DNA from: Brachyhypopomus gauderio
Taxonomy: Eukaryota; Chordata; Actinopteri; Gymnotiformes; Hypopomidae
Length of the DNA: 64,000 bases
Reading direction: 5' to 3'
Assembly: GCF_052324685.1 (NCBI RefSeq)
Contig: NW_027506891.1
Span: 62,001 to 126,000, forward strand
The translations under genes were made by a program, and so were the position numbers. Under the pieces are notes generated by a model, which saw only the letters and a list, made by a program, of their open reading frames with translations, was not told where the DNA came from and made no database searches. This document shows, in pieces, positions 11,112 through 24,700 of this stretch. Within the stretch, counting starts at the first letter, position 1. Every line of letters starts with the position of its first letter.

Positions 11112-12751
11112 TCAGTTGATCGGGAGGTTCTTCACAAACTCTCTTAGGCTCTTGCGGATATTGGAAGGTTGGGAAGCAGCGCAAAACGGTTGAAGAAGTG
11201 TGTTATCTGAAAAAAGACAGATCAAGGACAGTGTTGGTCAAGTTCAGCAATATTTATGGTAATTCTTTTTAGAAATGTTACACTTTAACTAAATATATAT
11301 GAACAGTATCTGATAGGAGCACAAAGCTCTGTTTGCAAATGGTCATTTGGAACACATATGCATAATTATTTGAGTGAATAGGCAGAACAAAAGAGCCTAA
11401 GCACATCCACTGTAAACTCCATTATTTAACAATCTGCTGTCAGATAACGCAAGATCTCCTGTCAGTCTTTTTTTTCTCTTTATATTGGACTGTGCCTTAA
11501 TATGAAAGGTGATTTCCATTTGATCTGCACCACAAACATCTAGCCAAAGAGCAAGAACATTCTTTTACTGATTTGTGTGAACCTTTCCCCAACCTAGCAA
11601 CCTTTCATCAAAAGATACAAAGGTAAAACAGAACACAATCATTGTTGTTGTTTTTCTAAAGCCCAGTGGCATGTGTCCTTCAAGATGTTTTGTAAAGAGA
11701 GAAAAGAACCCACCAAGGTTATTGATGAGAGCTTGAATGGCACCTATTGTTGCCATGTAGATGGCGTTATTCTTGGAGTTGAGGTGATTGTCCACTATAA
11801 CTGGGACTAAGATGTGGACCACTTGGGCCAGGTTGTCTCTGAGCAGTGTGATTATCTTCTGTAAGGCCTCCAGTCGTGCTTTGAAAGCATCAAATACCTG
11901 TAGCAGAGGAAGAGAGGTATAGAGCAAGCCGCCCATGCATTCATCAGGCACTCACCATATCAGTGCCGTTAAGCCCTGGAGCTGATTTGATTTCAAGCCC
12001 TTTCATTTCAACCGACTGATTTTTTCATAAGTCATTCACTTGGATTCTTTGGTTTAATGCAATTTCAAGGACACGCTTGGGTGAAATCTTCACATACATT
12101 GTAAAACAAGCTCACACTAACAATGGACATGACTGCCCTCCACTGTAATAAACTGATTGTTGTAATATTTTCTACTCAGGAGCATCTGAGCTTTTGACAT
12201 TTCTTCAGATATGCCAGCATTTAATGTTCTCCAACGTATGACCCCCCATACAGATCACTTCTGAAAGCTGCTGAAAACATTAAAAATCAATTCAGTTCAA
12301 ATGTGTTACCGGGAACATGTTGACCACGACCATATATGGGTTGTCCTCGCAGTCGGCCACCAGCTGATCAATGCCCTTGATGCGCTCCCTGAAGTCTTTT
12401 GAACCCAGCAGGGCCTTGAGCTGCTTGACGTACTCTGTCTTGTCTGCAATGCTGTGGATGTGTGCTCTGCTGCTGTCTTTGCTGAACACACACAAGAGAG
12501 AAAACACAAGGATTGGGTTATAGTGTCCAAACAGAAAATGAACAAGGCTGCAATCAAATTAACACCATCAGAAATTGCAATCATCAAAGCAGTTCCAATC
12601 AGGATGCACTTTTTTTTGTTGTTGTTGTTTTGATTAACTGTTTAAATATTCACCTGCTGGCAAACTGAGGAGGTGTTACGCATGACTCCACAGCTGGGAT
12701 AGAGCGCCTGCCTCGAGTTGAAGGAGTATCCTGAGGCATCTCACCCAGACC
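11112..12751 (-). CDS. togaram2: togaram2-like exons 15-18 (C-terminal TOG)
   Basis: Exon 15 (12751-12654) reads GLGEMPQDTPSTRGRRSIPA. Exon 16 (12481-12310) reads SIADKTEYVKQLKALLGSKD, RERIKGIDQLVADCEDNPYM. Exon 17 (11897-11714) reads VFDAFKARLEALQKIITLLR, HILVPVIVDNHLNSKN. Exon 18 (11206-11112) reads DNTLLQPFCAASQPSNIRKS and ends VKNLPIN-stop. This is the last TOG domain. By memory of the family, about 10 residues are missing after FKARL, and about 100 residues are missing between QPFC and AASQP, so the C terminus looks shortened. Confidence 0.75.
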
Positions 12752-15700
12752 CTAAAGCCACATCAACATCATGGAGTGATGATATTGAAGTCCACATGTT
12801 GTTTCATACTTTGGTTCAAAATGAACCGGCTTGAAACCTTTGGGATAGAATCATTCTCGCTCTGATCCCAGTACTAACCTGGTTTCTTGGGAAGAGTCCT
12901 GTGCCAACTTGGAGACTGCAGGCCTAATTCGCACTGTGATGTCTTTCGTCCCAGACAATAAGCGACCAGCACCAATCTTCTCTACCAAAGTAGCCAAGTG
13001 CCGAACAGTACACTTTCTTACTGCAGCATTCAGATGACTTTTGAGGAAAACGGAAGGAAAAAAATTAGGGCATTCAAAAAAAGAAGGTAATAACTACTAA
13101 TCAGTCCAATCAATGTATACAGTACAACTTTTAGCTTCTATAAAGAAACTTAATACCCTTATGTATGATCTAAGTGCACAATCAAATGATCATATTCTAT
13201 TTGATGGCTTAGTTTGCACCAGTTAGTGTCCATCTGTATTTTTTAAACAGAAAATGTTTGTATGTCCTCTGTGAGCTAGCTAACTAGCCTATTCTTTAAG
13301 AGGTGTGAAGGGCAGTTTGGATCAGCAGAGCGGAGATGGAACGCAATAAAAAGAATATTTAAGAGGATAAATAACTAAAAATATTGATATAGGCCAGGGC
13401 AATATTTTGAAAGAACAATGGAGAAATAAAAACAGCAGCCAAAATCAGTGCTGTGTTAGCTTCTTGTGACTGTTGTTGCTATCTGAAAGCCACAGTTTAA
13501 AGCTCACTGCAGACTAACTGACCGGAGTACTCCAGCGAGAAGGGCGTTCATGCTCCGGGGGTGCAGTTCTGCACCATGCTGTCCAGAGCTGTGTCCACGT
13601 CCTGCCTGATGAAGGCATTGGACTCCGCTGCTTTGTGGAGGAGGACCTTAGCTGTAGCCTCCACTTCCTGGTCCATCCCTTTCTGCAGGCTGGAGTACAA
13701 CTCCCTCAAGGACACCACCGCCATGCGGGACACGGCAGAGCGCAGGTTCCGCACCTGCAGGAAAGACGACGTTCCTGCAGGTCTGATGAGAAGGAGGTTC
13801 ACGGGTAAGCGGTGAGGTAAGGTTCTCAGGAAACAGCAGGGGAGCGTTTGCCGAGGTCAGCAGTTACCTTTCAGAGGTGCCGCGTCGTCTGGGCTCACGT
13901 CCCTCACCGTGTGTCTAAGGCTGCGCTTCATTCGCTGCGTGTTCTGCTGCTCCACCTTTGCGGCTGGAGCTTCTTGCTGCTCCAGACGAGGCTGACGCAT
14001 CTTATCTCTTCGCATTCCTAGACACCTTTGTCCTCTCCTGGGAATACACACGTACAAATCACCACAAAACATGGAGTGATGATATTGAAGTCCACATGTT
14101 GCTTCATACTTTGATTCTATCCCAAAGGTTTCAAGCCGGTTCATTTTGAACCATGCTCTGTCCTTTAACTACTGGGTCTGGGACTACACTGTGCATGCCT
14201 TACTGTAAATACAATGTGTGGTGCCACGCACTGCCCTGTACTTTAGTATTTGTTTACAACATATGTCTACCATCACAGTTTAGATGGTTTTTTTATTGCA
14301 GTCTGTTTCACCTAAAAGTTTTGTGAATAAGCTTTGTTTAGTGAGTAAACATGGGGCATAGTTCAGGGGTGGGCAATTAATTTTTACAAGGGGCCACATG
14401 AGAAACCTGAATTGTGTCAGAGGGCCACACAAACGAAAATGACGTCATCGCGATGGCTCTGCCCACCTCCCGCAAACTTCCGCGAACGGCAGAGGCGTTT
14501 ATACAAGTGCTCATTCCGCGTCACATTCTGTGCAGTGTTGTCTGAAACGATATGTGTTAGTGTAAAGAAACACCCCTCAAAAACAGGGGAAGGAACATTT
14601 ACATGACCAATTTTAATGTTGCTTTTTGTTTCCGATTTGAAAAGTGCTGGAATTTAGGCTAAATACTTGAAAATTAGGGCTGGGTATCGATTCAAATTCC
14701 AAGAATCGATCCGATTCCGATTCTGAAGATTAAGAATCGATTTTTTCCGATTTAATCCGATTTAATCGATTCGATCCGATTCGATCCAATTCGGGGTTTA
14801 GTGTTATTAAAAATGTATTTCAGCTGTTTCCTGACTGTGTACAGAAGCAACATGTTAAAACTAGTATTATATCGATATTAATCAGCAAATAGTTACTGGT
14901 AGTTGGTAGTTACTGATGGCTGGAAGACTGGTGAAAAGGGTCATCATAAATCTCCCTTCAAGGTAATCCAGGACAATAAACAGAGGACATCTTTGAGGTG
15001 TCTATATCTGCAACAGTGGGCTCCTACTGGGACACTAACCAGTGCATTATTATTATGATTGAAATAATTAAGAATTCACCCAAAAGCTGTTGCTACCAAA
15101 TGCATTTTTATTTTATTAAGTGCTCACACTTAATAAACTGAAAGTATAAAATGTAAACGTGTATTTTTCTTTAAAGTGAGAATATAAGAACAGAACTCTC
15201 ACGTTACGGTCCCCGACCCCTCCGTTTTGGGCATGTTAATGTCGTCTGCGTCTTTGGGCGCGTTAACGTCGGTGTATCTCCGTGGGTGCGGGTGCGTCTT
15301 GTGATAGTCCTCACCTGTGGCTCGTCTCGTAATCACGTGGGGTTGATGTGGTTTATCTATTTAATTTGCGCTCGCGCAGCGTCCTGTGCTCGTCGTTGTT
15401 TGAGTCACACATGTTCTATGTAAACGTGTTTTGTGTGTGCTGTCTGCGCTTCGGTAAATGTAATAAACGTAACGATTTGGAAAGTGCAAAGGATTCTGTC
15501 TCTTCCATCGCCTTGCGCCCAACGTTACAAGAACATTTAAAACTTTTTTTAAACTGTAAAAACACTGGGTAAACGGTCAGTGACACGGACTATCTGTAAA
15601 TAGTCACTGACACTGGATAAACTGTCTTTCTGTTTTTAGATTTCCGATTTGACTATCGCCGTTACCGGCACTGTCCGACGCCAAGTCGTTTTACAGTTAG

Positions 15701-18700
15701 TTAGACCGAGCACGCCTGCGTGAATTCAGTGACGAGGTGGGGGTAAAAGTTCACTAAAAAATCGATCTTTGGACATACGAATCTATAATCAGATCATCAT
15801 ATGCGAATCGATTCTGAATCGGAAAATCGATTTTTTCAACACAGGCCTATTGAAAATGCTTGAAATTGTCACTTTTACGGCACTTTCAAGGACCATCTCA
15901 ATATTTCCCAGCTGACTCAGGTTCTCTCTAAGCTCGGTTTCTGGAACGGAAAACCCTGAGTTTTCGTTAACTCCGAGTTTACTTACCCGGTTTCTTCACT
16001 GAATCCGCTTTCTGGAATTACCCCCCTGTTCAGTCAGCTATTTGTTGTGAATCGAAATACAGTCACAATTTCAAGCATTTTCAAGTACTTTAGCCTAAAT
16101 TCCAGCACATTTCAAACCTGGAACACAATGCAACATCGTCACGTAAACGTTCCGCTGTTCGCGGAGGTTCGCGCGCTACGTTCATTCGCGAAAGTATAAA
16201 TTCAGCCTTAACTTGTCGCTGATCACCTACCTAACCCTACTGTTTCTCGCACAGCTCACACACGCGCACGTACGTCCATACGGAATTAACACAAACGTAG
16301 CGATTTCAAAATAAAAGCATCACAGTTGTATTGCATGCACGACATAGATATTTGTTTAATTTATGATTGGCCTCTCGAGGGCCGGAATGGGACGCATAAC
16401 GGGCCGGATGTGGCCCGCGGGCCGTAGTTTGCCCAGGTATGGCATAGTGGCTGAATGGGATAAAAAATCCTCATCATGTATCCAAACATGAATCACTACC
16501 TTGGATTTCAGAGTGTGGACAGTGTTCCTGATGGTTGCCAGGTCTTTGGCAGGGATGCACTTTTCCACCATCTTATCAAAGTCGTGGTGGGAGGACAGGA
16601 ACAGCAGCATACGCCGGCCAAAGCCCCTGAGATGAGGAACAGACCCCAAAACAGGAGAGAACCATGAGTGACGGATCCATGACTCACAGCACACCGACCA
16701 TTTATCTTACCAGAGCACAATTTTACAAGGATATCTGTGTGTAGAAAACACGATAGTGCTTCTATTACTCTACAATTTAGCAGCATTTGCTGATTTCAGA
16801 GTATCAGACTAGGAGACTAAAAGAATCAGCAAAAGATTACTATCTGGGAAACTGAATAAGCTTTGTAGAATTCTCGTTCTGATCCCAGTACTAACCTGGT
16901 TTCTTGGGAAGCGTCCTGTGCCAACTTGGAGACTGCAGGAATAATTCGCGCTGTGACGTCTTTCGCCCCAGACAATAAGCGGCCAGCACCAATCTTCTCT
17001 ACCAAAGTAGCCAAGTGCTGAGCAGTACACTTTCTTACTGCAGCATTCAGATGACTTTTGAGGAAAACAGAAGGAAAAAAATTAGGGCATTCAAAAAAAG
17101 AAGGTAATAACTATTAATCTATCCAATCAATGTATACAGTACAACTTTTAACTTCTATAAAGAAACTTAATACCCTTATGTATGATCTAAGTGCACAATC
17201 AAATGATCATAGTCTATTTGATGGCTTAGTTTGCACCAGTTAGTGTCCATCTGTATTTTTTAAACAGAAAATGTTTGTATGTCCTCTGTGAGCTAGCTAA
17301 CTAGCCTATTCTTTAAGCGGTGTGAAGGGCAGTTTGAATCAGCAGAGCGGAGATGGAACGCAATAAAAAGAATTTTTAAGAGGATAAATAACTAAAAATA
17401 TTGATATAGGCTAGGGCAATATTTTGAAAGAACAATGGAGAAGTAAAAACAGCAGCCAAAATCAGTGCTGTGTTAGCTTCTTGTTACTGTTGTTGCTATC
17501 TGAAAGCCACAGTTTAAAGCTCACTGCAGGCTAACTGACCAGAGTCCTCCAGCGAGAAGGGCGTTCATGCTCCGAATGGGGGTGCAGTTCTGCACCATGC
17601 TGTCCAGAGCTGTGTCCACGTCCTGCCTGATGAAGGCATTGGACTCCGCTGCTTTGTGGAGGAGGACCTTAGCTGTAGCCTCCACTTCCTGGTCCATCCC
17701 TTTCTGCAGGCTGGAGTACAACTCCCTCAAGGACACCACCGCCATGCGGGACACGGCAGAGCGCAGGTTCCGCACCTGCAGGAAAGACGACGTTCCAGCT
17801 CGTTTCAGTCACATCCAACACTGCCACCGCCATCGTAATAAGTATAATCCTCCACTGCAATGTGTTATGTAGGCGGAAATACCTTAATCACTAATTATAG
17901 TTAGATATGCCATCTGAATTTCAATTAGTTGAGAAATGTTTTTATAAAAAAGGAATTTCAAAGTACTATGCTAACGCTGACTTGACTTTGTCAGCAACAT
18001 CACCTGTAATATGTACATGCTGATGGTGTCTGCCAATTTTAGAATTCAGACCGATACACAGTCAGCAAATCTAGTGGCTTACCTCTTGAATAAGAACAAT
18101 GCAGACATCATGAAGCCTGCTGCAAAGCACATCAGAGTGATGCTGAGCCAATCTACGGATTAACATCAACCCTTCAATTTTCTTCTCCCTGTATAAAGAT
18201 ATTGGACATAGACACACACTGTAACCATCGGCTACTGAAAGAAAAAAATGCTACAAGAAAAGGGACAAAGAGGAAAAAACTTCTCTAAATACATGCATAC
18301 TTACCATATATGCAGAACACCATAAATGACTTGCTGTTTAACCTGCCCTAGCCAAATGCTTCAGAATTTTGCAGGTGTGACTTACCAGTCATCAGAGCTA
18401 AGCAGACTGAAGCTCTGAGCGAGAGCGAGGTCTGGATTGGAGAAGGGCCGTAAAGTCTGCTGCTCGTGGGGATCCTTCCTGGGAGTTCCTGGTTTGAGTT
18501 CATCTAGAGAGGAATACCAGAACCCAAACTAACTGACTAGGACTTTTAGGCCTACCAGCTCAACTTTGGTTCAAATCAGCTTGAAGACAGCAAAACATTA
18601 TTCAATGTGGTGAACTAGATTTAAAACATTGTTGTGTAATGCAGTGTTAACACCAAAGCAATTTACATGCAAGTGCAGTGATCACACATGAAGCGCTGAA

Positions 18701-21700
18701 GAGCAGGCAACACTCACCAGAGTCACGTGGTCTGATCAGTCTGATAGCTTGTCTGCGTCGTGGCAGCATGTTTGTAGTAGGGACAGCCGTGGGGGGGCTG
18801 GGATGAAGCGGAGGACTCAAACTTTTGACGGGACTTCTGGGGGTGCGTGCGTTTCTGGGGATCGAGGGCAAATCATCCAGGAGGACACCGGTCTTAGTCT
18901 GGGCTGGAAGACTACTGTTCAGCTGCAGGTCTGATGGGAAAGAGGTTCACGGGTAAGCGGTAATGTAAGGTTCTCAGGAAACAGCAGGGGAGCGTTTGCC
19001 GAGGTCAGCAGTTACCTTTCAGAGGTGCCGCGTCGTCTGGGCTCACGTCCCTCACCGTGTGCCTAAGGCTGCGCTTCATTCGCTGCGTGTTCTGCTGCTC
19101 CACCTGTGCGGCTGGAGCTTCTTGTTGCTCCAGACGAGGCTGGCGCATCTTATATCTTGGAATCCTAGACACCTTTGTCCTCTCCTGGGAATACACACGT
19201 ACGAATCACCACAAAACATGGAGTGATGATATTGAAGTCCACATGTTGCTTCATACTTTGATTCTATCCCAAAGGTTTCAAGCCGGTTCATTTTGAACCA
19301 TGCTCTGTCCTTTAACTACTGGGTCTGGGACTACACTGTGCATGCCTTACTGTACAATACAATGTGTGGTGCCACACACTGCCCTGTACTTTAGTATTTG
19401 TTTACAATATACCATGACAGTTTAGATGGTTTTTTAATTGCAGTCTGTTTCACCTAAAAGTTTTGTGAATAAGCTTTGTTTAGTGAGTAAACATGGGGCA
19501 TAGTGGCTGAATGGGATTAAAAAAATCCTCATCATGTATCCAAACATGAATCAATACCTTGGATTTCAGAGTGTGGACAGTGTCCCTGATGGTTGCCAGG
19601 TCTTTGGCAGGGATGCACTTTTCCACCATCTTATCAAAGTCATGGTGGGAGGACAGGAACAGCAGGATACGCCGGCCCAAGCGCCTGAGACGAAGAACAG
19701 ACCCCAAAACAGGAGAGAACCGTGAGTGAGGGACCCATGACTCACAGCACACCAACCATTTATCTTACCAGGGTACAATTTTACAAGGCCGTCTGTGTGT
19801 AGAAAACACGATGGTGCTTCTATTACTCTACAATTTAGCAGCATTTGCTGATTTCAGAGTATCAGACTAGGAGACTAAAAGAATCAGCAAAAGATTACTA
19901 TCTGGGAAACTGAATAAGCTTTGTAGAATTCTCGTTCTGATCCCAGTACTAACCTGGTTTCTTGGGAAGGGTCCTGTGTCAACTTGGAGACTGCAGGAAT
20001 AATTCGCTCTGCACCAATCTTCTCTACCAAAGTAGCCAAGTGCTGAGCAGTACACTTTCTTACTGCAGCATTCAGATGACTTTTGAAGAAAACAGAAGGA
20101 AAAAAATTAGGGCATTCAAAAAAAAGAAGGTAATAACTACTAATCAGTCCAATCAATGTATACAGTACAACTTTTAGCTTCTATAAAGAAACTTAATACA
20201 CTTATGTATGATCTACGTGCACAATCAAATGATCATATTCTATTCGATGGCTTAGTTTGCACCAGTTAGTTTACATCTGTATTTTTTAAACAGAAAATTT
20301 TTGTATGGTGACCGATGTCGGCCAGAGGAGGATGGGTTCCCCCCCTGAGTCTTGGTTCCTCTCAAGGTTTCTTCCTCATGTAAAAAAAACTAGGGAGTTT
20401 TTCCTTGCCACTGTCGCCCTTGGCTTGCTCACTGGGGGCTAGGACTCGTCACTTGTAAAGCTGCTTTGTGACAACAACTGTTGTAAAAAGCGCTATATAA
20501 ATAAAATTTGATTAATTGATTGATGTATGTCCTCTGTGAGCTAGCTAACTAGCCTATTCTTTAAGAGGTGTGAAGGGCAGTTTGAATCAGCAGAGCGGAG
20601 ATGGAACGCAATAAAAAGAATATTTAAGAGGATAAATAACTAAATATATTAATTATAGGCCAAGGCAATATTTTGAAAGAACAATGGAGAAGTAAAAACA
20701 GCAGCTAAAATCAGTGCTGTGTTAGATTCTTGTGACTGTTGTTGCTATCTGAAAGCCACAGTTTAAAGCTCACTGCATGGTAACTGACCAGAGTCCTCCA
20801 GCGAGAAGGGCGTTCATGCTCCGAATGGGGGTGCAGTTCTGCACCATGATGTCCAGAGCTGTGTCCACGTCCTGCCTGATGAAGCCATTGGACTCCGCTG
20901 CTTTGTGGAGGAGGACCTTAGCTGTAGCCTCCACTTCCTGGTCCATCCCTTTCTGCAGGCTGGAGTACAACTCCTTCAAGGACACCACCGCCATGCGGGA
21001 CACGGCAGAGCGCAGGTGCAGCACCTGCAGGAAAGACGACGTTCCAGCTCGTTTTAGTCACATCCAACACTGCCACCGCCATCGTAATAAGTATAATCCT
21101 CCACTGCAATGTGTTATGTAGGCGGAAATACCTTAATCACTAATTACAGTTAGATATACCATCTGAATTTCAATTAGATGAAAAATATTTTTATAAAAAA
21201 GGAATTTCAAAGTGCTATTCAAACTCTGACTTGACTTTGTCAGCAACATCACCTGTAATATGTACATGCTGATGGTGTTTGCCAATTTTAGAATTCAGAC
21301 CGATACACAGTCAGCAAATCTAGTGGCTTACCTCTTGAATAAGAACAATGCAGACCTCATGAAGCCTGCTGCAAAGCACATCAGAGTGATGCTGAGCCAA
21401 TTTACGGATTAACATCAACCCTTCAATTTTCTTCTCCCTGTATGAAGATATTGGACATAAACACACACTGTAACCATCGGCTACTGAAAGAAAAAAATGC
21501 TACAAGAAAAGGGACAAAGAGGAAAAAACTTCTCTAAATACATGCATACTTACCATATATGCAGAACACCATAAATGACTTGCTGTTTAACCTGCCCTAT
21601 CCAAATGCTTCAGAATTTTGCAGGTGTGACTTACCAGTCATCAGAGCTAAGCAGACTGAAGCTCTGAGCGAGAATGAGGTCTGGTTTGGAGAAGGGCCGT

Positions 21701-24700
21701 AAAGTCTGCTGCTCGTGGGGATCCTTCCTGGGAGTTCCTGGTTTGAGTTCATCTAGAGAGGAATACCAGAACCCAAACAAACTGACTAGGACTTTTAGGG
21801 CTATCAGCTCAACTTTGGTTCAAATCAGCTTGAAGACAGCAAAACATTATTCAACATGGAAAACTAGATTTAAAACATTGTTGTGTAATGCAGTGTTAAC
21901 AGCAAACCAACTCCAACCTCTGCCAATTACTCCTTCAGACATGTCGTCAGCAGGGGACGCCCTGGTGCTTTGCACTTGAGATCCTGAAAAGCACAATACA
22001 TATTAACACGTACTCTATCAAAAATCTCAAATATAACTTCTGGTTTCATAGTGGTTTCTTCATGGTGCAGAAAAACCATGTTCATGGGTGCAGGCATAGC
22101 AATGTACAAGAGGATCAGCAGGGGCTTTTTGTTTGTAGTATAGGGCTTTCAAAGCAGTTTTTACTTTTTTAATACTTTTTTTACTTTTTTTGTTGTTGTA
22201 GCAAATGATTTGGATGCAATTTCCAGGAGAGCAAAAGAGTGAGCTCACCTTTGGCAGGCCTGAAGGCACGGAGAGGCTCTCGGCCAGCAGGTTTGGTGAG
22301 TGGAGGCAACATTGCTTCTCTGCCACTCGCAATCACCTTAGCCCGCTTCTTAGCCACTCTTTTACGCAAGAGGCGCAGGGAGTTCATCATCTGAAAAATA
22401 AAGAGTCTGTCAGCCCAAGTGCAACTGCCCATACCCACTATATCCGTCAAGTACAAGTACATACAACAATACTATACAAGTATTGAATGACCAAAGAAAC
22501 ACAAATTTTGCCCAGTTTGAAGCTGGATCCTCCCTGTATGTTAGGTAAATGACATTTACTGGGTCTATTATTAACTACATATCAATGCCTTGATGCCAGA
22601 ATATATGAAGAGTTTGGTTCCAAAACGCGATAAACGCTGTTTAAAAAAGAAAAAAGAGTTAGAGCCAGAATCAGAATGGTATGTGACCACTCTTGAAAAG
22701 CCAATATTTATTTTTTATCAAAACGCCACATCGGCCGTGTAATACTGCCCTGCTTTCTCTCTTTCCTTCCAAAATGCAACAATCGCCAATCCTCATCCAA
22801 TCACAGTGCACCACCAGATACGGAATGTAAACATCATAGCACACGACCTGTTGAGCCGCACGGCATTTCTTGTAGCCTACTTTGTTAAAATATATCTCGT
22901 TTTTCACTCTCAAAGTCCGCAAAAATGAACGGTTTTGATGATATAGAGGAGCCTGTTCGTATAGCAGTTATTGGAAAAAGAGATATATTTATTTTATTTT
23001 ATTTTATCAATGTCCAGATTCTGACCAGTCCCACTGTCGGCTGGATATCATTCAGCGGCAGACTATCCGAGAATCAAAAATAGACGGACTGGCTAAAGTG
23101 CGCACATTTAGCTCGCAAAATTATCAAACGTGGAAAAGATTTAGCTCTGTGACTCATGTACAAACACTGTTTGCTCTGGGTTGTTCATAACCAAGCTAGG
23201 AGCGGGGTTATTATATTATAATAATATAAATTTATATATTATATGAATTTGTGTTTTTAGGCCCAATGGTCAAACTATTATATTAAGATGTACAATTTAC
23301 AGTTATTTATTATTGTATTTTGCACATTTTCAATCAAAAAAAAATTTCTATTGATGACAAAGGATATATAAGACATTTTGAAAAAAAACATGGCATGGAT
23401 TTATTGCTTTTTGCGAAAAAATGAATTGTTTTTTCAAATAAATCTTTAAATATTAAAATCTTGATTTAATTTGTTTGTGTTTTTTTAACCTTAGTATGGT
23501 ATTTGATCGTTTGAAACAGAAAACAGGGGTTTTCAGCTTACCACTTAAAGAAAATGTAACACGATGGGAGTCGGGGTTGGACACATTTGCGGTGAAGAGT
23601 GGACTGCTACCTTAGCGGAGCTAGTCTCCTTTAAAGAAACCGCGCCCACACGGAGAGTGCGCTTCTTACGAGGCATACCGAACACTAACTAAAACACTGA
23701 CGAAAGAATACAAAGGACCACAGCGACTATTAAAGGAAAATACATTTATGTAAAAAAGAATTCTGAAATAATACAGGGTACAGAGAAAACACAGCAGAGA
23801 CTAAAGTAAACAAGAGATACCAAACCACAACACAAACGACCAATAACGCCAGACCACCAAGTACCTATACACGGGGGAAAACCATCGGGAACTCGAACCA
23901 AATACACAGAAGCTAGACTAAACGACACGAACGCTAAAACAGACAGAGAGTAAGACAACGTAACAGAGCACAAAGCAAACACCAGGATAAACTAAGAATG
24001 AACAGGGAATGCACTACTAGGAGAAACTACAGATAAAACATACAACAGACAAGACTAACCAATACGAATGAAAATACTCACAAGGCTTTAAACATTAAAG
24101 AAGAAGGCAAATAAAGGCAGGATAAATACAAAGAAGGTGTGGCGGAAAGGAGGAGGGCGGAGCCAAGCGTGACAGAAAACACATTTTTACTCAAATTGAT
24201 CAAAATGGATTTATAGCATTTTGGAACCAAACGCTTCATATCTTAACTAGGTTAATTTATTTATTCACAGCCACCATATACCCAAAGGGAGATGGATACT
24301 CTCAACCAGACAATGCTCCCTCTCATAGTGCTAGGACTATCTTGATATCCTTAACAACTGAGATAAACGCAAATGTAGCATCAGCAGAAGGAAACATCAT
24401 CTCATCATATTTGGACACCTAAGCAAAGCATATCGCATGCATGGTCAGATTTAATACTGGGATGCTACAGGGCCTTTATTATGTAGACACAGACGTTAGG
24501 TTTGTCAGCTTATATTAGGACCAATGCTGTGTTTATGCATTAAAATCCAGGAAGTACAACACTTGAGTAACATTTGCAGGCAGCAACCAAAGAAATCTAT
24601 CAGTTAAACTAATGCATCTGAGACTGAGATACTCCAACTATGTACAACATGATATATGTTCCTACTGACCTCCTCCTTGTCCACTGGCTCCTCATCTGGG

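Larger units (their letters stand above)
16441..19493. repeat. Tandem cassette unit C2
   Basis: Starts GGCATAGTGGCTGAATGGG. The same words restart at 19,498, beginning unit C3. About 3.05 kb long and near-identical to C3 over 16,441-18,655. Confidence 0.8.
19494..21905. repeat. Tandem cassette unit C3
   Basis: Near-identical to C2 up to about 21,905 (equivalent to 18,655), where the copies diverge abruptly. Contains a private 216-bp retroelement insertion (20,308-20,523). Confidence 0.8.

Noticed and set aside
15348..15572. 74-codon frame in the nested hAT
   Set aside because: No transposase motif, and the element otherwise looks non-autonomous.
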